Below are positions 13,338 through 31,600 of a stretch of 64,000 bases of DNA, one piece after another. The first letter of the stretch is position 1. Every line of letters begins with the position of its first letter. The stretch spans positions 1 to 64,000 of the forward strand of contig JAWDGP010004802.1 in the NCBI GenBank assembly GCA_033675545.1, written 5' to 3'. Position numbers and translations under genes: made by a program. Below the pieces are notes generated by a model. The model saw nothing but the letters and a program-made list of their open reading frames with translations. It had not been told where the DNA came from and made no database searches. This DNA comes from Elysia crispata. Its lineage: Eukaryota; Mollusca; Gastropoda; Plakobranchidae.

Positions 13338-13523
13338 CATTGTATTATAATTATCACTAAGTAGATAGCAAACATACGAAACGGTTAGTTTTCTGTAAAA
13401 CTTACGAGTAGATCTATGTTCGGGACTAGTAAAAATCACAAATTTAATTTACTAGGTACTGAAGGAATACTGTAAAGGTAGATCTAGTTCCAGATCTAGA
13501 AAACTCGAATATTTTTGTTCTCC
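13338..13523. repeat. Direct repeat, left arm (about 186 bp)
   Basis: Matches 13950-14135 by eye. Both begin CATTGTA.TATAATTATCAC and end in CCAGATCTAGAAAACTCGAA plus about 17 bp. The arms bracket the pseudo-exon block at 13524-13949. Confidence 0.88.
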
Positions 13524-13602
13524 TAATAGGCTTATCCTCATGAGTTTTGATACATATTTGTCTTATTTATTCCATTGACTTTTACTTTAAGATAAAACCA
13601 AG

Positions 13603-13696
13603 ATGGACTTGCCGTACACACCAGACGATGGTGCTCTGTACTGGGACCATGCGTATCAGACAGGAAGGACTCGGGGCATCGCGAACAGGTTCATGC
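13603..13696 (+). pseudogene. Duplicated, frameshifted TPMT exon 1
   Basis: Near-identical copy of exon 1 of the TPMT-like gene at 18441-18535, including the Kozak region, the donor (CATGC|gtgagt) and about 60 bp of following intron up to the GA repeat. One base is missing (CTCGGGGCATC instead of CTCGGTGGCATC). The exon is therefore 94 rather than 95 nt, and translation leaves the TGRTRWH frame. No exon 2 follows before the real gene. If spliced to exon 2 of the downstream gene it would give a frameshifted product. It could still act as an alternative 5' exon if translation starts elsewhere. Confidence 0.88.
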
Positions 13697-13749
13697 GTGA
13701 GTGTAGATTGGTGGACTGTGAGCAGAGCATACTAATTATTGTGTCTTGG

Positions 13750-13752
<3 letters not shown>

Positions 13753-13809
<57 letters not shown>

Positions 13810-13827
13810 CTATTGCTACTACGACTA

Positions 13828-13913
<86 letters not shown>

Positions 13914-13949
13914 TTGCTGCTGCTATTACTACTATTACCACTACATTTT
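13753..13949. repeat. Compound (GA)n(ACT)n(GCT)n microsatellite
   Basis: About 26 GA units, then ACT triplets, then GCT/GTT triplets, then ACT variants. The same order of motifs follows the real exon 1 at 18594-18856, showing that the microsatellite was duplicated together with the exon. Confidence 0.95.
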
Positions 13950-14135
13950 CATTGTACTATAATTATCACTAAGTAGATCGCCAATATACGAAATGGTTAC
14001 TTTCTGTATAAATTGCGAGTTATTCTGAGCGCGGGATCAGTGAAAATCACAAATTTAATACACCCAGAACTGAAGGAATGAAGTAAAGTTAGATCTAGTT
14101 CCAGATCTAGAAAACTCGAATATTTCTTTTTCTCC
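13950..14135. repeat. Direct repeat, right arm
   Basis: Second copy of the repeat at 13338-13523, same orientation. Divergence is visible (several substitutions and small indels), so it is older than the exon 1 duplication, which looks nearly identical. Confidence 0.88.
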
Positions 14136-15644
14136 ATATAATTTTACTCGCCCTATTCACCGACCGTTCAATAATAAAGCTTATCGTACACAATTCTTTG
14201 TGGTACCGCTATGTCTTTTGAGTCAACAGCATGGAAAAATCTGAAAACCAACCAAAGCGAATGATCTCTATAATTTAGATATAGGCGAGATAGTATTATT
14301 GTAAAGGCCTCTGGACCCTTCAGCTTGCTCTCTTAATCTCATACTCACAAAACATCAACCGCGACTCTAGAATGTCGTAATGGGTCAAGTCCCGGCAAGA
14401 CAGTTTTGTTCAATGTTAAATATTAATGATTAAGAAATGTATCTTGAATTATGTTTAGTGAAGGATTATGATAAATCTTGAGTCTTTATAATTGATGTCT
14501 CCTCCTTTTCAAGCCATGTGTACTACTGTTCCAGTGTTCTAGTAGCACTAGTACTTTGTACATGTATGTCGTCCGAAAGATACAGACAGGCACTTAAATT
14601 GTCGGTCATGCACTGCTTGAACCAGGTCATCACCTGACCAGATGGTTTGATTATTTACTAGATTCTAGGTTCAGTGAACTCCTGTTGGTCAAGAAATATG
14701 TCACTAGTTGGGCTTGCCTGGCAAAGTGTCCCCACTTGGCCTATTTAACTTTGGGGAAAGCTGACAGAGCCAGATGGGAAAAGAAACACAGAGAAAGAAA
14801 GACCGAAAAATAAGCACCAGGAAGTTGGATAACAGACACTGAAAACTTTGAATTCAGACTTGGATTTTTTTTTTCAATTTGTGATAAAACTTACGTTCGG
14901 GCCAGAATTTTCTCAGTATTTCAACAGCTTTTTCAAGAAACAAAGAGCGAAAATATTCCTTTCGTTGGAGCACAAGACAGTGTTAAACCAAGTATTGTGG
15001 TAGATATACAACACCTGCGTTTGTTTCTTTGTGAATAAGCTAGAAACATTTCATTAGCTCATTGCCGCAAGATCTACACACTTTTGAAGTGAGTTTCATA
15101 TTAGTTTTCAAACTACAACACGGTAGCAGCGTTTTGAATTGGTAGGTTGTAATATTGCTGCTCTCTTGTGCGCCGGATGTGTGCGATATATCCCGGTGGT
15201 GAAATATTCTTGAATCTTGATCCATCTTCGAAACTAATACTGATGTGACAGATCTAAACGAGTGGCTTTCACTTTGCTTGTCCATAGGTTACATACGTAG
15301 AATTATTGATTCTTCACATTTTAAAGATTGTTTATTTGATAAGTAAGCTGGTATTTCGTGCACTACTATATCGCCGACTCAGTGCGATATTGTCGTAACT
15401 TCCCACTTCCTCCGTGAGGAGACACGGCGATATCGTCCTGAAGCAGCCATATGTGTGTTTATCTTGTTCTGCTCCTGTTCTTGTTTTAATAACAGAAAGC
15501 TTCAAAATGCTTAGTATAGCGTGCAAATGAGGCGGGGGTGTCTTTGAGGTTACTGACAAATTGATTTGAAAGTTCGCTTTACTTTCCGCCACGGCTATGT
15601 TTCGAACATTTTCCCAAGAGGAGTGTACAAAATAGTGTGTGTAC

Positions 15645-15722
<78 letters not shown>
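15645..15722. repeat. (GT)n(GA)n compound microsatellite
   Basis: About 9 GT units followed by about 30 GA units. Confidence 0.96.
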
Positions 15723-15725
<3 letters not shown>

Positions 15726-15948
15726 TTTTGCTTGGTTTCCCCGTAGAGTAGACCAAAGTTTCAGAATTAGATAATTTTTAAATAACTGCTGTTTTTGACA
15801 CGCGAGGTAAGGATTCCATGATCAAAGTTGAGGTCTGGTGTCAGCCCTCCGTTAGCAAGCATATTTGTAGAAAACGCGCCTACATCATCAGATTGCAAGG
15901 TGGACGAAAGAGTGGTAGATATTCTCATGGGTGAGACCCAAACAGCAC

Positions 15949-16118
<170 letters not shown>

Positions 16119-16596
16119 GCAAGGAAGCCTGACCATTGAATCGAACCTGTCAACCCTGTTTTTTATAATATAAATCGCTAAATTTCAAAAAGCATTATTT
16201 ATTGTTTTACAAGTTGACACAAAGTTTACGCTAGCATTTCATATAGCCGAAATCGAAAAGAAAGAAGTACAATATGAAGTGGTTGGCTTCTTTATAAAGA
16301 TAGCGCGTGGGTTTCCTCAGCCTGTCTTGTCCTGTATCGTTTGTTAATCTCTTGTGCAATAATATCTACATTTACAAAAAATATCCTTAACATTTCTTTT
16401 CATGTCTGCGACACGGATTCCCTCTACAAATCGTTCATATTACATGTACTTATATTTTTACAAAAACATCTCACACCGTACTGCTTAATGTTTTAATTGC
16501 CATTAGGACATTTAGACAGACAGCTTAAAGTTAGTGAGAACAAACGGCGATCTAGTGAAAAAACAACTGATGAGACTGAAAAAAGTTGAAATCGTG

Positions 16597-18306
16597 TGTA
16601 ACAGATTTGATGTTGGCGATCTGTTAGTGTTAGGCTCTGTTTGTCTAGGGGTATGAAAATATATATACAAGCCAGTCACTCGACTCGTCCGTAGACAATA
16701 AGTCTGTATTCCGCTTGTAAAAATTGCAAACCGTTAAATCCAACACAAGAGCTAGACTCTATAATCACTGTAGGTTGACTTAATAATCACTGAAGTTAGA
16801 CTTGATGTCGACTGACTTAACATAATTTTTACTCTTATTTATATAAAATCTCGTCAAATCATCCAGAAAAGGAATTACATAAATCGTAAGAGAATATTCT
16901 TGGTACATGTGATGAGTAATGCGCTCTAAAATAGCAACCAATCAAAACAAAGGTAAACAAGTCATTACTATGCTAGAACTAGATCGAAGATTCCAGAAGA
17001 ATCTAGGCCATACAAGTGCGAGCTGTGTTCAGTAATTAAGATTAAGTTCTTAGGCTTGAAATAGAAACATTATGCAACTAAATAAAACAATGTACATAGA
17101 TTAGTCGATCCGTTAACCAAAATTATACACCTACGCTGGATGTTTTCTAAAAATTCGTTCTCACGTTCATCCACTGCTCTCCATTTGATACATGTATCAG
17201 CTATAAAAATGGATACATCACAAAACTTTTACTTGATTTGGACATTCTGACAGTCATGCTTTACGTTAGGTATAACCTCGAAAATACTGGCAATACAAAC
17301 AATAGAATCGTTTCTTGGAAAAAGGTAAAATACAATATTACAATAAGTACAGGCATATCAGAAGTTGCCTACCTCACAACAATGTTAATAGTGCAATCAA
17401 AATATTGTACAGGAACTCTACTAAGAAAGTCAACTCCCACATTGTCTTTGCCTTTAAACACAATACTCTGCAGAGCCAATACCCAACGCATAATAGGAGG
17501 GTTATCAAATTTAGAAACCTTTAGGAATTTGAGGGGTCGGTGGTCTGTCTGAAGAGTGAACTGCTTACCATAAAGATGCAAGGCAAATTTCTTAATACCC
17601 CAAACAATGACGAGACGTTCTCTCTACATCATAATATCTCTTCTTCCTATCTAGAAGCTTCTTGCTTGCATAAGCGACAGGAAAAATGTGTCCATTCCTA
17701 TTCTGTAACAGGGTGGCACCTAACCCTATATCAGATGCGTCTATTCTCAGAACAAACTCTTTATCAACGTCAGGGAGCATCAGTATGGGTTTGCTAATTA
17801 CAGCTTTCTTCAATGCAGCGCACGCTCTCTCCTGGGGCTCTCCCCACACAACCTTGTTAGGCTGACCTTTACGAGTTAGATCTGACAGAGGGGCAGCAAT
17901 AGCAGCAAAGTTAGCCTAAAATGGATCTAATCTTTTTCTTCGTGGTCGGTCTCGAGGCGTCTTTCACTTTCTCAACATTGCAGTCCTGAGGTCCAACTGT
18001 CCCCCTTCCAAGGCGGTGTCCTAGGAAGTCGACTTGTGTTGCTCCCGGTTCACACTTTGTTGGTCTCGCCTCTAGGTTGGCCGCTCTAAGCCGTTTGAAG
18101 AGTTTCTCCATGACTTGGCATACAAGTGCGGGTTGTGTTCAGTAAACAAGACTTAGTTCTTAGGCTTGAAATACAAACATTATGCAACTAAATAAAACAA
18201 TGTGACTAATGTACACAGATCTAGTCGATCTGTTACCTAATATTACACACCTACGCAGGGTGAGTAAAGCAAAACAATAGATCAAATTTCAGCACAATGC
18301 GTTACA
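16597..18306 (-). mobile_element. Internally deleted Ty3/gypsy LTR retrotransposon with TSD
   Basis: The outer ends form a short inverted repeat (TGTAAC...GTTACA). They are flanked by a 5-bp target-site duplication TCGTG at 16592-16596 and 18307-18311. The left LTR remnant is 16597 to about 17140. The right LTR remnant is about 18118-18306 and matches the last third of the family LTR. Between them, on the minus strand, is only the end of reverse transcriptase plus RNase H (18111-17369). Gag, protease, the first part of RT including YxDD, and integrase are missing. The element is dead. The boundaries are directly visible; the family call comes from the pol fragments. Confidence 0.88.
17369..18111 (-). 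pseudogene. Gypsy-type Pol fragment (RT end, RNase H)
   Basis: Three short minus-strand frames in order. 18111-17911 holds the RT thumb region, with LEARPTKCE and DFLGHRLG. 17849-17592 holds the RT-RNase H junction, with FVLRIDASDIGLGATLLQ. 17581-17369 holds RNase H, with TDHRPLKFL and VDFLSR. The frames are separated by stops or shifts. This order and these motifs are typical of Ty3/gypsy Pol. No protein can be made from it. Confidence 0.9.
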
Positions 18307-18440
18307 TCGTGGAGTGAAAGATAGACTGTTTAGTAGGTAAGCTACTGACGGAATTGATAGGCTGTGATAGGTAGCTTACCTTCAAAAGTTTTGATGGTTA
18401 TTTATCTATTTTATTGACTTTTACTTTAAGGAAAATCAAG

Positions 18441-23457
<5,017 letters not shown>

Positions 23458-23519
23458 AACAGCAGGACTGGGTCACAGCTACTACATCTCTAGAGGAGAA
23501 AAGAAATCCTGAAGATAGA

Positions 23520-23525
23520 AATAAA
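23520..23525 (+). promoter_or_regulatory. Polyadenylation signal AATAAA, TPMT copy 1
   Basis: Canonical hexamer 62 nt after the stop codon at 23455-23457. Cleavage site not determined. Confidence 0.55.
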
Positions 23526-24949
23526 ATCGCAATAATGTGTGTATTATCTAAAAAAACGCGCTCCACTTTTTGCTTCTTACTACCTGCCCTGTGATGTACC
23601 TTGAAATTCCTGATCAAGACATTTGGTACATCATCTACATGCTCTGTTATGTAGGTGTCTGTCTACCTCACTAGTTGTACTCTGAATTGGATAATCCTAA
23701 TAGAGGTTCCAAAAAATTATAGTTTTAGCCCTTTATGTCAAGAGTTATTTTATTTTTTTATTTGTTTCAAAAGTATCATGGCTGAAAATCTCCAACTTTA
23801 ATTGGGCTCTTGCTCATAACAGAATAGTTCGAGTGGCTTACACCAAAACTTCCCTGGGTGCTTCACATATTTTTTCATTCCCATTTAATATCATTTACGT
23901 AAACCTCTTCATCTAAACAACTCCAGGAGATAATAACACTGCTGCAGACTGCTCTAAGGAACCTAACATACAAGTTACAAAATCGCTTTTTACTATATAT
24001 TTTAAAAATTGCTATATGAAGTAAAGTTGCTATCAAATAAACCTTTAGTACACTTGGAATTTCAGAAATATCTATTACAGTCTTGCCACGTAATTAAGAA
24101 GCCATACAAATGAAATTGACTTGTTATTATTGAAACATAATATGACTGGTGAAACTAGTCTGTATAATGGTTCACTGGAAACAAACTCCACTCCGTAATA
24201 ATTAGCAAAACCTCTATATAATCTTAAATTGACAAGTCTGTTGTTTTTTTTCCAGTACACAAGTTTACAACATTACAAAATAACAAAACCACTAATTATG
24301 AGGCACAAAAAGATGAAAATAGAAATTGGCTTAAAGCTTGATAAAAAAAAGATACCACAATGGAATCCAGGAAATTTGAAAATCATTTATTTTACTGTTA
24401 CCCGTATAGAGATGAAAAATTTTTTTTATAAAAGTCTTATAAAATATCTGATTAATAATAAAACATTTTATTAAAAACATACATTTAAAAGTAAAAAATT
24501 CTTTTAAAAAAGAGATGTAAAACATAGAAATGAGCTTCTTCACTGCCCTAAAGGCATGTAATAATTTTCAAAAATCTTTCAAAAATTGTCACAAAAAAAA
24601 GAAATATTTATGGGATAACAAGAAAAAAAAGATTTCACCCCATACATAAAATTCAGTAAAGAGATAAAACTGTCAATATCAACAAATACTTTAAAAGAAG
24701 TCTTTGACATGTGCACTTTCATTTCATAAAAATTCAATAAAAATTATAAAGTGCCTAGATAGATATCCAGTAAGGAGGAATTAAATTCACTTCTGAAATG
24801 ACTGTTAATGAAAAAAATTTACACCTGACAGATAGAGAAAGCTGAAAACGCACCAAAAAGTTCCTTAAATTCAATGTATCAATGAAAGTCAGGGCAATAT
24901 AGGAAAGAAAGAAAAAAAAAGTGAGAGAGAGAAAATGGGACAGAGAGAG

Positions 24950-25056
<107 letters not shown>

Positions 25057-25270
25057 GAGAGAGAGTATCTCTTTAATTTAAAGAAAAAAAGCTGACAAGA
25101 TGCTACAAAAGGTTCGGATATAGAATGAAGGATTGGCACAGCAGGTACTGATACAGCTTTTTGAGTGTGGGAAGAATGTGGCCACATTCACCAAAGATGA
25201 CCCTCATAGCTCTTTGCATCTCTAACATCAAACAATTCAAAGTGACTGTCACTGATTTCTAGGTCAAAGT

Positions 25271-25588
25271 TTAAATTTTGATAATCAGATGAACATGAAA
25301 ATCTACATTCTCTCCAAGAAATCTGTCACTTTTGTAAGTTTCCACTCTTTCCACAGAACAATCAGGTTCTGAAAAAATAAAAGCAATACATAGTTTAGGT
25401 TACTACTACTAGTATCCGAAACACGATGTAAAAGAAAAATCTAGGATAAAAAAAGTGATGATACATTCTTATAAACTTTTTCTGCAAATTTTTAAAACAA
25501 GACCAATGAAACTATTTTTTACCACAACCTATTTAGAAAACATAGGAGTTTAGGGCCAATATAGCTAATTTGTGACTCAATGCCAGTA

Positions 25589-25635
<47 letters not shown>

Positions 25636-28600
25636 GCCATCACAGCAGAGCAAATGAAGCTAATGTCAATTACAAAATGATTGCAAAAAAGATGTAGGAA
25701 TAATTTACAACTTCACAAGTGTGACTAACTTGTGACACTTTCACTATCCTATTGCATCCTTAGAATTTTGTTAAAAAAACTATGTGCTTTCTTTGTTACA
25801 ATTGCCACAGAGCTTTTTTTAATGTCTTGCAAAGATGACTTCTCTTCTCCTGGTCTTTGTTATATGATTATTTTGAAAAGTTAGAGTGATTAGAATTTGT
25901 TGATTACTATTTAACTTAGTGCTTGACAGAAAGAAAAATAATAAAAATAAAAACAATTTAGGCCATAATGTTTTCCTTCACATTTGAAACTTCCACCTGG
26001 TAAAAATTGAAAAGTAAAAAATGTTGGTCCAGGGATCATTTCATGTGATGAAGTTAGGTTTTTAATTAAGATATCTTATGAGTAAATAATTATAAGATAG
26101 CTCACAGAATGATAAAATGGGTCTAACACGAGAGCAACATTATATTATTGTTTGTATACCTAGTACCTGCGAACATACAACAAACTTCAAGCCTCTTGTC
26201 TCTGGAGAACTGGATTAATGGCCTTTGTGTTGTTTTTTTTTTTATTTCTTGCCACTTTATCATATGAAAAACACTATGAAAAAAATATAGAACTCACTTT
26301 AAAGCAGAGGGCAATCTACTCGACTAAAAATCTGATAAATATATATAGATGTTTGTGTGATACAAATTACATGTATAATATAGGCTAATGAAGTTAAAAT
26401 ATTTCTTGATCTTTTGGATTTGAAAGCTCAAGCTAAGTGGTGTTGCCACATTAGATTGCAAGATCAATCTCTGTTTCTTGCCTTGTTACAACTTCTGTGC
26501 ATTGCTAGTTCTAGGTTTACAATTGCTTCTGCCCTTCATTTTGACACCTTATAGATTTCTGCATATCTAAATCCCTAGATATAGGCAACGTTAACAGGAT
26601 GAGAGCTTTAGGACTAGGACTAGCAAAGTTCTTATGAAAAATATCATCTAACGTGGGCAGCCTGTTTGTAAGCTGATGAAGAATTGAATGGTCTTCATTT
26701 CAGCAGTTTTGACTCGTAAATACAGGATTACAAACTTAAACTTGGGTGTATGATTAAAAATACAAAGAACCTCTGTTCATTTTTCTTTACTCACCAAACA
26801 ATCTCTTTATATCTTCTGAGTTCATGGTGTAGGGAGGTGGTACTTTCATAGGAAGGTCTAAAGCTGAAGTTAAAAATGTTAAAGAAAATGTTTATAACAG
26901 CAAAAACAAACAAGCAAAACAGTAATAAGCGAAAAGAAAATTAATGTTAAGCACAACAACAAAGCCTGTTGCACATTAGAATCTTCAGCTTTTTAAGCCC
27001 TTTTTATTACACAAATTTCATAATAGTGTATTATGTTTTCTATATTAACAATCAATTCATTACAATACTAATATTGATGATAAATTGATATTTCATTTGT
27101 GAAATAAGCTAATAAGACTTATAGCATTTACACACTAAGTTAAAGGCAAGCTTTATCTAGGTAGAGGGTTTTACTATAGCTGAACAGAGTTTACTTTGCA
27201 AGTATATGGAAATAGTCTTGGGGCCACCGATATCCCCCCCTTGGGATTTTATAGTTATGTTTTCCTGCAAGTAGGTAATATGAGGAATAAAGGAAAAAAA
27301 GTTTGCACAAAAAAAGTTGCACATTAAAGAGTTATGGCCCTTGAAAAGTTAACACGGGCAATAATTTCAAGTCTGGAGCTTATTTATCTATCCCATCGCT
27401 ATTAATGCTCAAATTTGGACATGTAAGAACTCAAAATCATCGGAATCAAATTGTCTTTCATTTGATATATCATGGGGTTAGATAAATTCAATTTATCACA
27501 CCCATTTTGTGAATATCTTTACAAAAAAACCGACATTTTTTGGCTTCATTTTCTAATATTGAAAGTTAGATATATTTAATTTTCTTAATTATTGAAATAA
27601 ATGTACCTGTTGATACTTAATATGCAAAAACTGTTCCTCTTATCTAGCTTTCAAGTGGTAGAATTCTTTCTTTCTTGAGAACAAATACTTTATTTTATGC
27701 ACATCTTTTTGTGACCTCACCCTATTGTATTATTGCTATGTCAAACTCCAGTGTTTTGTAGTTTGGTGGTTGCTGGCAGCATTTTGTTTTTGTAAGAAAG
27801 AAGCTGAAATTTGAGGAGTTCAGAGAAACAATCCTATTCATGGTGAAGTACAGAGTAATCCTTTCATATAGATATTTGAGAGTCATAATTTAAACCTGAT
27901 TTCTGGTTAAAGGGGTGCAATTACAAAATATGTAAAGGCAGAAGGAGAAAAATTCGTCTCTACTCTCTTGTTTAAGTACGTATTCCAGTGTAAAAGGTTT
28001 CCACTGCATTTCCTATAAATAAATAATCATATATATACAGTGTATCAAGACCTATAAAAGCATTATGCATATGGCCCCCTACCATTTATTCTCCTTCGTC
28101 ACTTGAACTTGACTAAGAACCTGAAGAATCTTCCTCCTCAGATTGCTCTTTCTGAACATCATCATCTTCAAAATCATCCTCTGTTTCTCTCTCTTCAACG
28201 TTGCAGGTTTGGTTTTCATAGAGAAAAATATCAACAAGCTGTTGAGGAAATAAATCTGTACACCAGTCAATTGACAGAACCCCATTTGCGCTTTTTGTCC
28301 ATCCATGACTTAAAGGCTCTGGAATTTCTGGTTGAGGGATGTCAGCTTGTCTCCATATCATAGCTTGATAATTTGCTCTTAAGATGTGCATCCTCATAGC
28401 TTGTTGACAAGGTGGTAAAAGACTGATGTCAAAACCATGAATGCTTGATAATGGGTTTTGTCTTTTCCGAAGGCATTTTTGTCTTACTATATCATATCTT
28501 AGTCTATTTGTGCTGTTGTAATTTGGCTTCTCATAGAGATAACTATCTTAGTCTATTTGTGCTGTTGTAATTTGGCTTCTCATAGAGATAACACACAAAC

Positions 28601-31600
28601 TTTTCCAGCAGGACAAGTAAACTTTCAGATATTGTATCTTCCTGGTCCAAATCCGTGAAGGCTGACATAAACTCAGGTCTTTTCAAAAGAAGATTCAATG
28701 GTTTTTTCTTTCCTTTCTGGGCAAAAGCACTAACATCACAGCCGGTAAATACATGTAGACTAGTATACTGTCTTGAATGTCTTTATGTATTTGAGACAGG
28801 TTATTGATGTGGATCATTCTTCTTTTATTAGCACTGCCTGTATCAAAGAGAAGTGGATGCTTGAATTTGTGACAGAATGCGATCAGCAGTAAAAATACAT
28901 CAGTATCTGGTGACCTCACAATGATATATAGTTCTTCATTTTCTGCTTCTTTGCTTGCAAAAATACTGTGAAGAATGATGAGGGTGTCTGCTGCTTCTTG
29001 GCTAGATGACAGATTTATCATTGGTCTTGAATCAGTTACTTTTCCATCTACACTTGTAAGGAAAAAGCATGCATTGTCACATGCAAAATGAACTTCCCTA
29101 TTGTGTAATAGTTGTGCATAAGTATCAGTTTGCCATTCATTGAGGATCAAATTTATAAGCTCTTTTTATTTGTCTTCGTTTTTTAGAAATTCTTTCCAAA
29201 CCCTTGGTGTTTTCATGAGCGGACCAGCAATGGAATATGCATGAGAGTTTCCTCTTCTGATTCTTTCAATGGACTTAATTGAATCTTCTTTATAGTTGTC
29301 TGTTAAAAAGTGGACTTTTGATAATTGAGGTAGAGAATTGAAAACTTTTCTGGCTAGTTCACCAAAAGTCTCAGGGATTTTATTGAGCCTATGAAAGAGG
29401 GCATTGCCGTCGATAACATATATGTGATTTCTCCCCTTTGCTGGACTTTTTTGGGAAGAAGCATCTTCAAGATTATGCATTAGCACAGCTTTGTCAGTCT
29501 TGATAGGTATACCATCAGGTGTTCCCAATGCCCATGGAACTGGCCCGAGGGGATATTCCATCACTTTTTGAAGATCTAAATTATTTTCCTGGGAGAGTAA
29601 AAGTAGTTGACTAAAGACATTTCTTTGTGCTGTCAGTTTCACTATTTGTCTCTTTGAAGTCTTTAAAATTGCTTATTTTGTAAGTGACGTGAATGTCTTC
29701 TTGTTGGCTTTTTTATGCTTGCATGGAATGATGTTGTTTTTTAAATAAGTCTTTCTCTGATGAATTTCTTGTACTGCTGGATACCATGCTGTTGAAGTGT
29801 CAAAAGATCTGTCTCAATATCCCTAGGTGCTTGTAATCCAGATGACAAAGAAACTAATTTGTCACTTCCGAGTGGATCAAACGGATGTAAGAATACCTTG
29901 AATGACTGAACCATTTTCTCTACATCACTTTCTGGTTTTTTCATTTGAGATATTTGACTTTCTTTGTGATCATCATTGGAGGAGTCTAATCCGCATTCGC
30001 ACTGTAGAAGGACAACAAACCCAGCTCTTCTGTGCCTTGTAATACACCACCTTTGGTAGGCAGCTTCATTCTGACTGAAACCAATAATGCCTATTGTCAT
30101 ATCAACATTTGTCTAGATCTATCACTCAGTATCAGGCCTTAAGGGTAGCAAATATGGTCAGTGAAATTCCGTGGCCTATGCTTTGGACAAAAACTAGATT
30201 AGAATCTAGATAGTGCCTAGATTTAGATCTGTTGGGATGCAGGTCTACCTGTGAACTAAAATTTTGCAAAACCACAAGAATTTTCAACATTGGATCAGAG
30301 TTGTCGCCCCTTTATTATGAGCTACACAAAACTGGTAATAATAGTGGTGGGTTTACAAAAAAAATTTGTATAAAATATAGTACTAGGCCTAAAGAAAAAA
30401 ACAATTTTACCACCTGAAAGATAGATAATAGGAGCAGTTCTTAAATACAAATTCCATGGATTCATGCATTTCAATATTTTATTATAAAATAATTTAGAGC
30501 CTAAAAAAATTAAAAAGGAGCAAAAAATATCATTTTTTCTTCTGTTTTTCAATAATTATTCAACTTGCATTGATTGTAACATGCCATATGATATATCCAA
30601 TGAAAGGTGATTTTATTATGGTCATTTTGAGCTATTGCAAATCCAATTTGGATGTTTGATTACAAATTGAGAAGCAAAAATATGAAAGGCTTGAAAAAAT
30701 GCACTTGAAGACCTTTCAAGGGCCATAACGTGCAACTTTTTTTGAGCAAACTTTTTTTTCTGAAGTCCTTGTATGATCCCCTATTAGGAAAAGTTGGTCC
30801 CATAAAATCCCTAGGGGGTGGGGGGAGGTTATCGACTGGTAGCCCCCGGACCAAAAGTAAAAGATGTTTTGATAACAAACCTTACATCAGAATAATCACT
30901 TTCTATGTTGAATATAAATACAGTATTTATGAATGTGAACTTGAAATCAGAATCCTTACAGTTAATGAATGTACAATTTGTATTTTATAGATGCACTCTT
31001 GTGTATGTATTGATACACCCACTAGGCAGGACATGGTAAGGGTCTAGATAGGTTTAGTGAAAATCATCCATCATCTACAACAGCAACTCTATCTTAATAG
31101 AGAGATAATGGAATAAGCAGAAGTCATATATGTTGCCCCTTTTAAGTTCATGCTGTATACCTCTATTGCTCAGCTTGGAGAAAAAGAGGGTTAGCCTCAA
31201 ACCGGTTTGGGTTAGGTATCAAGGCATTATATATCGAAAAACTGATTTCTTGGATGAAGATATGGGTGATGATCTTTGTCCAACAAGTAAGTGCAAAGGT
31301 GTGTTGAAGCCAGACAATGGAGGATTGTTACAAATCTGTGCCTTTTATTGGCACCATATCATTGCATACTTTTTTTAGCTTCATGTATGAAAGAGGCAAT
31401 ATTAACATTTCTGTCAATTTCCCATCCACCGTAGGGTATCTTTATAAAACTGGAGGGAAGATGGTTGACAGAACAATGAAAGCATAGAAGTAAAATAAAT
31501 AGAATAATGAATAGAACACAGACAGAAAGCTCAACAGACAAGTCTAAGGAATTATAAGAAGAAAACAGTCATGAATGACAAATCTGATATATCAAGGGAT

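Larger units (their letters stand above)
27215..30851 (-). mobile_element. DNA transposon with long terminal inverted repeats (broken)
   Basis: The ends form imperfect inverted repeats of about 260 bp. The left end, from GTCTTGGGGCCACC at 27215, pairs with the reverse complement of 30851 inward (GTCCGGGGGCTACC). Shared inner blocks are GGGATTTTAT, AAAGTTTGC.CAAAAAAAGTT, TTATGGCCCTTGAAA, and TCTTTCATT-GATATATCAT near 27450-27470 (left) and 30587-30610 (right). Between them lies one minus-strand coding region (30100-28113). No target-site duplication was found. The superfamily is not determined. It is inserted in intron 6 of TPMT copy 2, same strand as the gene. Confidence 0.8.
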
